45,478 nt of DNA from DATAAZ01 sp036259875 (GTDB lineage: Bacteria > Actinomycetota > Thermoleophilia > Gaiellales > Gaiellaceae): contig DATAAZ010000029.1 in assembly GCA_036259875.1 (NCBI GenBank), forward strand, positions 1 through 45,478, written 5' to 3'. The notes beneath the pieces were generated by a model. The model did no database searches and had not been told where the DNA came from. It worked only from the letters and a program-made list of their open reading frames with translations. Below, piece by piece: positions 8,060 to 16,777 of the stretch; within the stretch, counting starts at the first letter, position 1, and every line of letters starts with the position of its first letter. The translations under genes and the position numbers were made by a program.

Positions 8060-8154
8060 TGCTCATCTGACCCGCGAAGGAGGGGGCCCGTGGGGGAACC
8101 ATGGGTTCCTCCGCGTCGAGAACGCGAAGGACGTGCGCTTCCTCGATGTCTGAT
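8025..8154 (+). repeat. 36-bp perfect direct repeat spanning the gyrB end and gyrA start
   Basis: Bases 8025-8060 (end of gyrB, including its stop) recur without mismatch at 8119-8154, a period of 94 bp; flanks on both sides differ. The second copy supplies the gyrA start codon (ATG 8146) and its first codons, read in another frame. The corresponding ATG in the first copy (8052) overlaps the gyrB stop by 8 bp. The 58 bp between copies hold a GAAGGAGGGGG run (8075-8085) and a GGAACC-ATG-GGTTCC hairpin (8095-8109). Confidence 0.95.
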
Positions 8155-10674
8155 CTCGACGTAGGCCCGCTCGGCGGCGGCCGCACCGAGCCGCGCGAGC
8201 TCGAGCAGGAGATGCGCTCGAGCTACCTCGACTACGCGATGTCGGTCATCGTCGGGCGCGCACTCCCCGACGTGCGGGACGGCCTGAAGCCCGTCCACCG
8301 CCGCGTCCTCTACGGGATGCACGAGGCGGGGATGCAGCCGAACCGGCCGTACAAGAAATGTGCCCGCGTCGTCGGAGAGGTGATGGGGAACTACCACCCG
8401 CACGGCGACGCGGCGATTTACGACACGCTCGTTCGCATGGCGCAGGACTTCTCCCTGCGCTACCCGCTCGTTGACGGCCAGGGCAACTTCGGCTCCGTCG
8501 ACGACGACCCGCCGGCCGCGATGCGGTACACGGAATGCCGGCTGGCGCGAATCGCGACCGAGATGCTCCGGGACATCGACGCGGACACGGTCGACTTCGG
8601 CCCGAACTACGACGAGTCGCGGCGCGAGCCGTCAGTTCTTCCGTCGCGGTTCCCGAACTTGCTCGTCAACGGCTCGGCGGGGATCGCGGTCGGGATGGCG
8701 ACGAACATCCCGCCTCACCGCCTCTCCGAGGTGGTCGATGCGCTCGTTGCCCTCATCGACAACCCGGGCACGACGATCGAGAAGCTGATGGAGCACGTCA
8801 AGGGGCCCGACTTCCCCACCGGGGCGATCGTGGTCGGGCGGGCCGGGATCAAGGAGGCGTACCGGTCGGGCCGCGGCCGCATCGTCATGCGCGCGCGCGC
8901 ACACATCGAGGAGCTGCGCGGCGGCAAGACGGCGATCGTCGTCACCGAGCTTCCGTACGGGGTAAAGAAGGGTGGCGAGACCGGCGTCATCAAGAAGATC
9001 GCCGATCTCTACAACGAGAAGGTCCTGCTCGAGATCAGCGACGTCCAGGACCACTCGGACCGAAGCGGGATGCGGATCCAGATCGAGCTCAAGCGCGACT
9101 CGGTTCCGCAGGTCGTCCTGAACAAGCTCTTCAAGCACACGCCGCTCCAGACGACGTTCGGCTACAACGCCGTTGCGCTCGTCGATGGGGTGCCGCGCAC
9201 GCTCTCGCTCCTCGAGCTGCTCACCGAGTACCTCGACTTCCAGCGCGAGGTTGTCACCCGCCGGTCGAAGTTCCAGCTTCGCAAGGCGGAGGAGCGCGCC
9301 CACGTCCTCGAGGGGTACTTGATGGCGCTCGACAACCTCGACGCCGTCATCGAGCTGATCAGGGCCGCGGCCGACGCGGACGAGGCCCGTACCGGCCTGA
9401 TGGAGCGCTTCGGCCTCACCGAGATCCAGGCGCAGGCGATCCTCGACCTGCGCCTCGCCCGCCTCACCGGGCTCGCGCGGAAGGAGATCGAGGACGAGTA
9501 TGCGCAGCTCCGCGAGCGGATCGCCGAGCTTCGCGCGATTCTCGGCGACCCGGCGCGGATCGACGGCGTGATCCGGAACGAGCTGCTGGAGATCAAGGAG
9601 ACGTACGCCCGGAACGACGACCGCCGGACCGAGATCGTCGCCGCCGAAGAGGAGCTCGAGCTGGAGGACCTGATCGCCGAGGAGGACATGGTCGTCGCGA
9701 TCACGCGCTCCGGCTACGTGAAGCGGCTTCCAGTCACGACCTACCGGGAGCAGCGACGCGGCGGGATCGGCGTGATGGGAATGGACCTGAAGGACGAGGA
9801 CTACATCGAGCACCTCGTCGTCGCATCGACGCACGATTACCTGCTCTTCTTCACGTCGATCGGGAAGGTCTACCGGCTGAAGGTGCACGAGCTCCCGCTC
9901 GGGAGTCGCCAGTCGAAGGGCCGCGCGATCGTCAACCTGCTGCCGCTCGCGCAGAGCGAGTCGATCCGGACGTTGATCGCGACGCGTGACTTCAACGAGG
10001 CGGAGTTCCTCGTCCTCGCGACGAAGAAGGGCGTCGTCAAGAAGACTCGCTTCGCCGAGTACAACACTCCGCTGAAAGCGGACGGGATCATCGCGATCAA
10101 ACTCCGCGAGGGCGACGAACTCGTCGGCGTCCTCCACTCGAACGGAGACGACGACATCCTGCTCGTCTCGCGGAAAGGCCAGGCGGCGCGATTCCACGAG
10201 CGCCACGTACGGCCGATGGGCCGCGCGACCGAGGGCGTCTCGGGGATGCGTCTCCGCGCCGACGACGAAGTGATCGCCGCGGACCTCGCGCGAAACGACG
10301 CCGACCTCCTCGTCGTGACCGAGAACGGCTACGGGAAGCGGACGCGGATCGACGAGTACCCGGTCAAGGGCCGGGGCGCGATGGGCGTGAAGACCGTGCA
10401 GCTCACCGAGGCCCGCGGCCAACTCGCCGGCGCGATGGTCGTCCGCGAGGGCCATCAGGTGATGCTGATCTCGACCGGTGGCACCGTCATCCGCGTTGCG
10501 GCCGAGGACATCAAGCGCTCCGGGCGCGCGACGCAAGGCGTGATCGTGATGCGCTTGCGCGGCGACGAGCGCGTCTCGACGCTCGCGCGCGTCGTCGAGC
10601 AGACGACGGGCGAGGCGGCGGCCGCCGAGTCGGACGGCGGCGGTCCGGTGAACGTCGGGCCCACCGCCGCCTAG
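8146..10674 (+). CDS. gyrA: DNA gyrase subunit A
   Basis: DNA-cleaving and wrapping subunit of gyrase. The 842 residues include EEM/QEMRSSYLDYAMSVIVGRALPDVRDGLKPVHRR. The conserved QGNFGSVDDDPPAAMRYTECRL segment contains the catalytic tyrosine, and the C-terminal beta-pinwheel carries the GyrA box-like QRRGGIGVMGMD and repeated blade motifs. The start is taken at ATG 8146 (MSDLDVGPLGGG), which fits the usual N-terminus. An in-frame ATG at 8101 would add 15 residues from the duplicated junction and lies in a hairpin. GAAGGA at 8125-8130 is 15 nt from the chosen ATG, so initiation may be weak or coupled differently from the ancestral arrangement. The stop lies in a small hairpin (10666-10678). 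Confidence 0.96.
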   Translation: MSDLDVGPLGGGRTEPRELEQEMRSSYLDYAMSVIVGRALPDVRDGLKPVHRRVLYGMHEAGMQPNRPYKKCARVVGEVMGNYHPHGDAAIYDTLVRMAQDFSLRYPLVDGQGNFGSVDDDPPAAMRYTECRLARIATEMLRDIDADTVDFGPNYDESRREPSVLPSRFPNLLVNGSAGIAVGMATNIPPHRLSEVVDALVALIDNPGTTIEKLMEHVKGPDFPTGAIVVGRAGIKEAYRSGRGRIVMRARAHIEELRGGKTAIVVTELPYGVKKGGETGVIKKIADLYNEKVLLEISDVQDHSDRSGMRIQIELKRDSVPQVVLNKLFKHTPLQTTFGYNAVALVDGVPRTLSLLELLTEYLDFQREVVTRRSKFQLRKAEERAHVLEGYLMALDNLDAVIELIRAAADADEARTGLMERFGLTEIQAQAILDLRLARLTGLARKEIEDEYAQLRERIAELRAILGDPARIDGVIRNELLEIKETYARNDDRRTEIVAAEEELELEDLIAEEDMVVAITRSGYVKRLPVTTYREQRRGGIGVMGMDLKDEDYIEHLVVASTHDYLLFFTSIGKVYRLKVHELPLGSRQSKGRAIVNLLPLAQSESIRTLIATRDFNEAEFLVLATKKGVVKKTRFAEYNTPLKADGIIAIKLREGDELVGVLHSNGDDDILLVSRKGQAARFHERHVRPMGRATEGVSGMRLRADDEVIAADLARNDADLLVVTENGYGKRTRIDEYPVKGRGAMGVKTVQLTEARGQLAGAMVVREGHQVMLISTGGTVIRVAAEDIKRSGRATQGVIVMRLRGDERVSTLARVVEQTTGEAAAAESDGGGPVNVGPTAA

Positions 10675-10685
10675 CGGCCGAGCCC

Positions 10686-11540
10686 TTAGCCCGCCTGGCG
10701 GAGCCTGCGCGCCGCTTCCTCGGGCGGGAGCGTGTTCACATAGATCTCGGCGCCGAGCTCCAGCCCCGCGAGCACGGTCATGCGGGGCACGACCTCGAGA
10801 TGCCACCGCTCGCCCGCGTGGAGCCAGGCGTTCCACGCGATCGGCCCCTCGAGCGCGCGCAGACGCCGAACCCCCTCCCGGAGAAGGCGTAGCGCGCCCG
10901 CGAGCTCGAGCTCGGGCTCCCCTTCCGCGTGCGCGACGACGAGCTCGTACGGGACGCGGCCCGCCGGGTGACAGGCGAGCACGAGCGAGCCCGACCGGGT
11001 GACCTCGAGACGCTCGTCGAGAAGGTCGCGGGGATCTCCCCGCTCAGAGAGAACCGCGGGCGGCGGCCCGTCGAGCCAAACGAGCTGGGAGTGCGAGTGC
11101 GCGAGGCTGGCGCCGGCGAAGCGGCCTTCGTTCACCATCGCGTGGACGTAGCCGAATCCATCCTGATTCGCCGCCCGCCGGCGGGCGTTCCACGCGTCGG
11201 CGACGAGCTCGACCTCGCCGTCCTCGAGCTCGGCGAAGGAGCGCGCGTGCCGGGGGCTGTGGACGACGACGTCCTGTCGCGCGAGCGCGGGGTAGAGGTT
11301 CGGCACGACCCGGACGACCCACCCCGGCGAATCCACCGGTGTGCCGGTCGGCCGACCGAGCGCGAGCGACTCCGGCGGCGTCAGGGCCTCGCGGCCCTCG
11401 CAGAACGGACAGCTCTCGAGCTCCTCGCTCGTCGCCTCCTCGAGCCTCCCGACGAAGGCGCCCGGGCGGCGGGCGCGGCCGGGGGCGATCGCAACCAGCC
11501 GGCCCGAGAGGGGGTCGCGGCGGAGCTCGGGCGCCGTCAG
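10686..11540 (-). CDS. GalT-like nucleotidyltransferase (HIT superfamily)
   Basis: Resembles galactose-1-phosphate uridylyltransferase and related sugar-1-phosphate nucleotidyltransferases, which pass a nucleotide through an active-site histidine. From the likely start the order is PELRRDPLSGRLVAIAP, a CPFC zinc pair (44/47), PNLYPAL, and the active-site ASLAHSHSQLVW (H148, H150, Q152), where classical GalT has HPHGQ. Late segments are VPYELVVAH and RWHLEVVPR. About 284 residues is short for GalT (330-350). No ATG, GTG or TTG precedes the conserved N-terminus; the CTG at 11538-11540 overlaps the slipin stop and fits best. Last gene of the nfeD-slipin cluster; substrate unknown. Confidence 0.8.
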   Translation of the reverse strand: MTAPELRRDPLSGRLVAIAPGRARRPGAFVGRLEEATSEELESCPFCEGREALTPPESLALGRPTGTPVDSPGWVVRVVPNLYPALARQDVVVHSPRHARSFAELEDGEVELVADAWNARRRAANQDGFGYVHAMVNEGRFAGASLAHSHSQLVWLDGPPPAVLSERGDPRDLLDERLEVTRSGSLVLACHPAGRVPYELVVAHAEGEPELELAGALRLLREGVRRLRALEGPIAWNAWLHAGERWHLEVVPRMTVLAGLELGAEIYVNTLPPEEAARRLRQAG

Positions 11541-12322
11541 GTCTGCGCGGCCCCGTCGCCCGCCTGGCCGGTGAGCTGCATGAGCGGCCGGAAGAGCTCG
11601 AGCGGGAGCGGCAGGATGAGCGTCGACGAGCGCTCCGACGAGATCTCCAGCATGGTCTGCAGGAAGCGGAGCTGCAGCGTGACGGGGTTCCCGCTCATCA
11701 CGTTCGCGGCGTCGCGGAGCCGCTCGGAAGCCTGGGCCTCGCCTTCGGCCGCGATCACCTTCGCGCGGCGCTCGCGCTCGGCCTCGGCCTGACGCGCCAT
11801 CGCGCGTTGCATTCCGGTCGGGATCTCGACGTCCTTGACCTCGACGATCGAGACCTTGATCCCCCACGGCGACGTAGCCTCGTCGATGATCCGCTGGAGG
11901 ATCTCGTTGATCTTGTCTCGCTCGGCGAGCAGTTCGTCGAGGACGTGCTGGCCGAGCACGCTGCGGAGCGTCGTCTGCGCGATCTGCGAGGTCGCGACCA
12001 TGAAGTTCTCGACCTGCACGATCGCCTTCTCGGGGTCGATGATCCGGAAGTACGCGACGGCGTTCACGCGGACGGGGACGTTGTCGCGCGTGATGACCTC
12101 CTGCGGCGGGATGGTGAGCGTCACGGTCCGCAGGTCGACGCGAACCATCTTGTCGATGATCGGGATCAGGAGGAAGAGACCCGGCCCTTTCGGCGGCGAG
12201 CGGAGCCGGCCGAGCCGGAAGATGACGCCGCGCTCGTACTCGCGCGCGACGCGAATCGAGGCCGAGAGCAGGAAGACGAGAACGACGACGACCGCCGCGA
12301 CGGCGATGAGAGCGACGCTCAT
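11537..12322 (-). CDS. Slipin / SPFH (band 7) membrane protein
   Basis: Stomatin-like scaffold of membrane microdomains and usual partner of NfeD proteases. The 261 residues have one N-terminal membrane helix (VALIAVAAVVVVLVFLLSA). The SPFH domain follows (VAREYERGVIFRLGRLRSPPKGPGLFLLIPIIDKMVRVDLRTVT), including the signature PPQEVITRDNVPVRVNAVAYFRI. A coiled-coil follows (MQRAMARQAEAERERRAKVIAAEGEAQASERL). The ATG at 12320-12322 begins just before the membrane helix. It lies 44 bp downstream of nfeD and overlaps the GalT-like gene, so the three are probably co-transcribed. Confidence 0.93.
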   Translation of the reverse strand: MSVALIAVAAVVVVLVFLLSASIRVAREYERGVIFRLGRLRSPPKGPGLFLLIPIIDKMVRVDLRTVTLTIPPQEVITRDNVPVRVNAVAYFRIIDPEKAIVQVENFMVATSQIAQTTLRSVLGQHVLDELLAERDKINEILQRIIDEATSPWGIKVSIVEVKDVEIPTGMQRAMARQAEAERERRAKVIAAEGEAQASERLRDAANVMSGNPVTLQLRFLQTMLEISSERSSTLILPLPLELFRPLMQLTGQAGDGAAQT

Positions 12323-12366
12323 GGCGCCATCCTACGCTCCGCTCGCCCGAGGCGGTCGTGGGCGCC

Positions 12367-13692
12367 CTACACCGGCGCGGCCTCGGGCTCCTCGATGCGC
12401 GCCACCTCGAGCACGAGGCCGTCGCCCACGCGCTCGACCCGTACCCGCTCGCCTACGCCGATCGGCCCGTCCTCCGTTCGCGCGCGCCAGAGCTCGCCGT
12501 GGACGAACACGTAGCCCGCCGGATCGAGCGCCTGGCGCACGACGGCCACGTCCCCGACCAGCTCCTCCTCGCCCGTCTGGGGGCGCGTCCGGCGGACCTC
12601 GACGACCTTCGCGAGCGCGAGCCCGAGCACGAGCGCGAACGTGCCCGCGATCGCGAGCGCGACCCAGACGGAGACCTGGTAGGCGTCGCCGGCCGGGTCG
12701 AAGAGCATGAGCGCGCCGAAGATGAAGCTGACCCCGCCGGCCAGTGCGAGCGCGCCGTGGCTCGCCACGAACGCCTCCGCCGCGAAGAAGCCGAGCGCGA
12801 GGAGGATGAGGAGGATGCCGGCCCAGCTGACGGGCAGGACCTGCAGCCCGAAGAGCCCGAGCACGAGCGAGATCGCGCCGATCGTGCCGGGAAAGACGAG
12901 GCCGGGGTTGAAGATCTCGACCGTGATCCCGAGCAGTCCGATCGACATCAGGAGGACGATCAGGTTGGGGTCCACGAGGAGGTCGAGGACGCGCTTCCAG
13001 ACGCCCATCTCGACCCGGTCGACCTCGGCGCCCGCGGTATCGAGCACGAGGCCTTTTGGCTCCGTCCGCATGCCGTCGATCTCGTCGAGAAGCATGGTCA
13101 GGTCGTCGGCGACGACGTCGACGACGTCCTGGTCGAGCGCCTCGCGCGCACCCAGGTTGTCGGCGTCACGAACGAAGTCCTCGGCGACGTCCGCGTTCCG
13201 CCCGTGCTCGGCCGCCAGCTCGCGGATCAACGAGGCCGCGTCGTTCACCACCTTCTTCCGCAGGTCGGCGGGGATCTCCTCGCCGCTTACGTCGACCGGC
13301 GTCGATGATCCGATGCTCGTCTGCGGCGACATCGCCGCCACGTCCGCCGCCATGGCGAGGAACGCGCCTGCGGAGGCAGCGCGCGCTCCCTGCGGCGCGA
13401 CGTAGAGAACGATCGGAACGTCGGCCTCGAGCTCCTTCTGGATGATGTCGCGCATCGCGGTGTCCAGGCCGCCGGGCGTGTCGGTCAGGAGGACGACCGC
13501 GTCGTACCCCTCCTCCTCGCCGCGCTCGATCGCGTCGATCAGGTAGTCGGCCGTGACCGGGTTGACGTCGTTCGCGAACTCGACGGCGAGGACGCGGGGC
13601 TGGTCGTCCTGCGCGAGCCCGCCTCCCGACGCCGCTGCGAGCACGACGGTCCCGACGACCGCGACGAGGAAAAACCCACGCAGGAAAGCCAT
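12367..13692 (-). CDS. NfeD-type membrane serine protease (ClpP-class)
   Basis: Membrane protease that in archaeal relatives cleaves stomatin C-termini. The 441 residues have a signal peptide (1-27, MAFLRGFFLVAVVGTVVLAAASGGGLA). The ClpP-like domain has GGLDTAMRDIIQ and a catalytic-serine motif RAASAGAFLAMAADVAAMSP (Ser107), with Lys146/147 as candidate general base. After it come several membrane helices (about 245-380) and a C-terminal NfeD OB-fold domain (ELVGDVAVVRQALDPAGYVFVHGELWRA). The start is ATG 13690-13692, directly before the signal peptide; the frame is open further upstream, but that part lies antisense to the next gene. Leads the slipin/GalT-like group. Confidence 0.9.
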   Translation of the reverse strand: MAFLRGFFLVAVVGTVVLAAASGGGLAQDDQPRVLAVEFANDVNPVTADYLIDAIERGEEEGYDAVVLLTDTPGGLDTAMRDIIQKELEADVPIVLYVAPQGARAASAGAFLAMAADVAAMSPQTSIGSSTPVDVSGEEIPADLRKKVVNDAASLIRELAAEHGRNADVAEDFVRDADNLGAREALDQDVVDVVADDLTMLLDEIDGMRTEPKGLVLDTAGAEVDRVEMGVWKRVLDLLVDPNLIVLLMSIGLLGITVEIFNPGLVFPGTIGAISLVLGLFGLQVLPVSWAGILLILLALGFFAAEAFVASHGALALAGGVSFIFGALMLFDPAGDAYQVSVWVALAIAGTFALVLGLALAKVVEVRRTRPQTGEEELVGDVAVVRQALDPAGYVFVHGELWRARTEDGPIGVGERVRVERVGDGLVLEVARIEEPEAAPV

Positions 13693-13707
13693 TTCCGGGC
13701 TGTAAGG

Positions 13708-13713
13708 ATTGTA
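13708..13713 (-). promoter_or_regulatory. -10 element for the nfeD cluster
   Basis: TACAAT on the minus strand, 15 nt before the nfeD ATG, matches a sigma-70 type -10 hexamer. A convincing -35 is not visible. The weak GGAA just before the ATG would be the only ribosome-binding signal. It lies in the 85-bp gap between the divergent nfeD and amidase genes. Confidence 0.4.
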
Positions 13714-13777
13714 TCTGTCCCCCCTCGAGCCACTTGCAGCGCCGGCCGATGTGTGGTTCGTTCGACCGTCTCGGCCC

Positions 13778-15955
13778 ATGTTCTCGCCGCGGGTTCTCAC
13801 CGCAGCGCTCGCCGTCGCGCTCCTCGCCGCCGCGCCCGCCTCGGCCGCCGTGCGGGTCGTCGCGCGCGACGAGCCGCTTCCCGGCCCGCTCACCGGCCGG
13901 GCGGTGTCGGGGTTCGAGCGGCTCCTCCCGGCCCGGGCGGCGCCCGCGCGGTTCAACCTCGTCGGCGTCCACTGGCGCGGGAGCGGGGCGGTGTGGTTCC
14001 GGACGGCGCGCGCGGGCGGTCGCTGGAGCGCATGGCGCGAGGGACGTCCCGAGGCCGAGGACGGACCGGACGCCGGCAGCGCCGAGGGTGACCGGCGCAG
14101 GGGCTGGAAGCTCGGGAATCCGTACTGGACGGGGACGGCCGACCGCATCCAGTACCTGCTCTCCGGCTCGGTTAGCCGCCTCCGCGCCCACTTCGTCTGG
14201 AGCCCGGTCGGCGCTCCGTCCTCGCCGCGCACGCCGTCGCGCGAAGCGATACCCGACGAACCGGCGGTGATCACCCGCGCGGAGTGGGGCGCGGATGAGT
14301 CGATCGTGCGCGAGTCGCCCTCGTTCGCCGATCACCTCGCCTTCGCGGTCGTGCACCACACGGCCGGGGCGACGCCCTCGAGCCCGGCACAATCCGCTGC
14401 GATCGTTCGCGGGATCCAGACGTACCACGTTCGCTCGAACGGCTGGAACGACATCGGCTACAACCTGCTCGTCGACCCCTTCGGCCAGATCTTCGAGGGT
14501 CGGGCGGGCGGCGCCACGCGCAACGTGATCGGGGCACACGCGCAGGGCTTCAACACCGGGAGCGTCGGGATCGCGGTGCTCGGGATGTATGAATCGAGGA
14601 CGATCGCGCCCGCCGCGCGAGCCGCGCTCGCGAACGTCCTCGCCTGGCGCCTCGACCTCGCCCACGTCGACCCCGTCTCGCGGGTGACGCGGATCTCGGG
14701 CGGGAGCCCGAAATGGCCGGCCGGCGCGGCGGTCAGCCTCTCCGCCGTCTCCGGCCACCGGGACGTGGGCTCGACCGCGTGCCCGGGCTCCGCGCTGTAC
14801 GGGGAGCTCTCGGAGGTCGCGGCGGAGGCCGGCGCGCTCGGGCTTCCGAAGCTCTACGATCCGCGCGTCGACGGCTCGGTCGGAGGGCCGATCCGGTTCA
14901 CGGCGCGTCTCTCGTCGCCGCTTCCCTGGACGCTCCAGGTGTTCGACGCCGCCGGCGCGGTCGTCGCGGGCGTGAGCGGGAGCGGCTCGATCGTCGACTG
15001 GACGTGGGATGCCCGCGGCGCCGCCCCCGGCCCGTACACGTACTCGATCGACGCGGGCCCCGGCGTCCGCCCGGCGCGCGGGCCCGTCACCGGCGCGCTG
15101 CCGCTCGAGCTGACGCGGCTCGCCGTGAGCCCCGCGGCGCTTACCCCGAACGGGGACGGGGTCGGCGACTCGGTGTCGCTCTCTGTCGGCGTCACGGTGC
15201 CTGCCTCGCTGGACGCCTGGCTCGAGGACTCGTCGGGAAACCGGGTTGCGGCCGTCTTCAACGATCGCGCGCTCGCGACGGGGGCGAACGAGCTCGTGTG
15301 GCGGGGTCGCGCGCTCGGCGGCGGCGCCGTCGAGGACGGCCGCTACCGCATGGCCGTCGAGGTGACCGCGGGGCCGGCAACCGTCGCCGAAGAGATCGGG
15401 TTGGTAGTCGACCGAACGCTCGGACACCTCTCGGTTCGGCCGAGCGTGTTCTCGCCGAACGGCGACGGGCGCCGTGAGTCTGTCGCGGTCGCGTTCACGC
15501 TCGTGCGCGAGGCGACGGTGCGCGCCCGCGTCGTCGCGGGCTCGCGCACCGTCGCAACCGTCGCGACGGGCCGCCGTGTACCCGGCCGGCAGAGCCTCGC
15601 GTGGACGGGCAGCGCGAGCGGCTTGCGTGTGAGCGACGGTCGCTATCGCCTCGTCGTCGACGCGACGACCGGGCTCGGGACCCGCGCTCTCGCCGACGAT
15701 CTCAAGCTCGACACGCGCGCTCCCCGCGTCCGCGGCCTCTCGGCTCGCAGAAGCGGGCGCGGAACGCTCGTCCGCTTCCGGCTCGACGAGCCCGCGCTTC
15801 TCGCCGTGCGGATCGGCCGCGCAACTCTCCATCTCCGGCGCGGCGCCGGTCTCGTCACGGTGTGGCGGCGCGCGCGTCCGCGCAACGTGGCCGTCGTCGC
15901 GACCGACGGCGCCGAGAACGTCGGTCGGCCGGTCCGAGCGCGCGTTCGACGGTAG
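13778..15955 (+). CDS. Secreted PGRP-type N-acetylmuramoyl-L-alanine amidase with Ig-like repeats
   Basis: Predicted exported peptidoglycan amidase of 725 residues. A signal peptide (MFSPRVLTAALAVALLAAAPASA) gives the start at ATG 13778. The PGRP/amidase_2 domain (about 165-345) shows ITRAEWGADES, zinc-ligand FAVVHHTAGA, the segment HVRSNGWNDIGYNLLVDPFGQIFEGRAGG, and the second ligand region VSGHRDVGSTACPGSALY. The C-terminal half has two FlgD-like Ig repeats, each opening with a calcium-loop-like (T/S)PNGDG motif (about residues 459 and 564), ending in a basic VRARVRR. It could remodel the cell wall. No membrane anchor or LPXTG motif is seen, so it may bind wall polymers through the Ig repeats. 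Confidence 0.88.
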   Translation: MFSPRVLTAALAVALLAAAPASAAVRVVARDEPLPGPLTGRAVSGFERLLPARAAPARFNLVGVHWRGSGAVWFRTARAGGRWSAWREGRPEAEDGPDAGSAEGDRRRGWKLGNPYWTGTADRIQYLLSGSVSRLRAHFVWSPVGAPSSPRTPSREAIPDEPAVITRAEWGADESIVRESPSFADHLAFAVVHHTAGATPSSPAQSAAIVRGIQTYHVRSNGWNDIGYNLLVDPFGQIFEGRAGGATRNVIGAHAQGFNTGSVGIAVLGMYESRTIAPAARAALANVLAWRLDLAHVDPVSRVTRISGGSPKWPAGAAVSLSAVSGHRDVGSTACPGSALYGELSEVAAEAGALGLPKLYDPRVDGSVGGPIRFTARLSSPLPWTLQVFDAAGAVVAGVSGSGSIVDWTWDARGAAPGPYTYSIDAGPGVRPARGPVTGALPLELTRLAVSPAALTPNGDGVGDSVSLSVGVTVPASLDAWLEDSSGNRVAAVFNDRALATGANELVWRGRALGGGAVEDGRYRMAVEVTAGPATVAEEIGLVVDRTLGHLSVRPSVFSPNGDGRRESVAVAFTLVREATVRARVVAGSRTVATVATGRRVPGRQSLAWTGSASGLRVSDGRYRLVVDATTGLGTRALADDLKLDTRAPRVRGLSARRSGRGTLVRFRLDEPALLAVRIGRATLHLRRGAGLVTVWRRARPRNVAVVATDGAENVGRPVRARVRR

Positions 15956-15991
15956 GGCGGGCGAGGGTCGGCGGGGGCGGCTCGCCGACCC

Positions 15992-16756
15992 CTAGCGTTC
16001 GTAGCGGAGCTCGCCGCTCTCGATCAGGCGCCGCTCGCCGCCGACGTCGACCTCCAGGCGGCCGCTCCGGTCGATCTCGATCGCGTAGCCCGTCTCGCCG
16101 TTGACGAAGACCTTCCGGTTGCGAAGGAAGTCGCGCGCGCCGAGCTCCTCGTAGAGAGCGGCGAGGCCTCCGGCCGCCCACAGCTTGTACGCGCGTTCGA
16201 GCTCGAGCACGAGGTCGGCGAGGAGCGGGCCGCGGGCGCGGCGAACGGCGTCGACCGTGAAGAGCGAGGCAGGCGGGACGGTGGCGTCCTGGGGCAGCTC
16301 GTCGCGGCGCTGGTTCACGTTCAGCCCGACGCCGAGGACGACGATGCGCTCGCGAGCCTCCGCGAGGACGCCCGCCACCTTCCGTCGGTTGACCATGACG
16401 TCGTTCGGCCACTTGATCTGGCTCGCGAGCCCGAGCGCGCGCTCCACGGTGAGCGCCGTCGCGACGCCGCCCACGAGCGAGAGCTCGGCCGCGCGCCGCT
16501 CCGCCGGCGGGCGGAGCAGCATGGAGCAGAGGATCGCCGTCCCGGGGGGCGTGATCCAGCGACGGCCGAGGCGACCGCGCCCTTCCGTCTGCTCGTCGCA
16601 GACGGCGAGCGCGCCCTCGTCGAGGTCGGAGCCGAGAAGCGCCTGCGTCGATTCGCAGCGATCCCGATAGACGTACGGGCGCCCGAAGCCGCCCTCAAGG
16701 AGCGGCTCGACGACCTCGCGCGTCAGCGAGTCACCTGAGGTTTCGGGCCGCCCCAC
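15992..16756 (-). CDS. birA: Biotin--[acetyl-CoA-carboxylase] ligase
   Basis: Activates biotin and attaches it to the biotin carrier protein of acetyl-CoA carboxylase. The 254 residues show the ligase signature EGRGRLGRRWITPPGTAILCSMLL (the GRGR.GR.W biotin/AMP loop), SQIKWPNDVMVNRRKVAGVLAEA with the conserved KWPND, and VLGVGLNVNQ. A small C-terminal domain follows. There is no N-terminal helix-turn-helix, so it is a group I ligase without the classic repressor domain. The start is GTG 16754-16756. It is divergent from the sigma factor/fatty-acid operon with only 21 bp between starts, matching its link to acetyl-CoA carboxylase; accD and accA lie downstream on the other strand. Confidence 0.9.
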   Translation of the reverse strand: MGRPETSGDSLTREVVEPLLEGGFGRPYVYRDRCESTQALLGSDLDEGALAVCDEQTEGRGRLGRRWITPPGTAILCSMLLRPPAERRAAELSLVGGVATALTVERALGLASQIKWPNDVMVNRRKVAGVLAEARERIVVLGVGLNVNQRRDELPQDATVPPASLFTVDAVRRARGPLLADLVLELERAYKLWAAGGLAALYEELGARDFLRNRKVFVNGETGYAIEIDRSGRLEVDVGGERRLIESGELRYER

Positions 16757-16777
16757 GCGGATTACACTAACGCCGCC
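16757..16777. promoter_or_regulatory. Bidirectional promoter with overlapping -10 elements (birA / sigma-fab)
   Basis: The whole 21-bp spacer between two divergent GTG codons holds TACACT on the plus strand (16763-16768) and TAGTGT on the minus strand (16764-16769), sharing five bases. Allowing 6 nt to the start site, transcription would begin at about 16775 (+) and 16757 (-), 18 bp apart, giving leaders of about 3 and 1 nt. Neither gene has room for a Shine-Dalgarno sequence. The -35 regions would lie inside the opposite genes. Confidence 0.55.

Noticed and set aside
8101..8145. gyrA start at ATG 8101 giving a 15-residue extension
   Set aside because: The extension is translated from the duplicated junction in the wrong frame of gyrB, does not resemble GyrA, and the ATG is in a hairpin; ATG 8146 fits the family.
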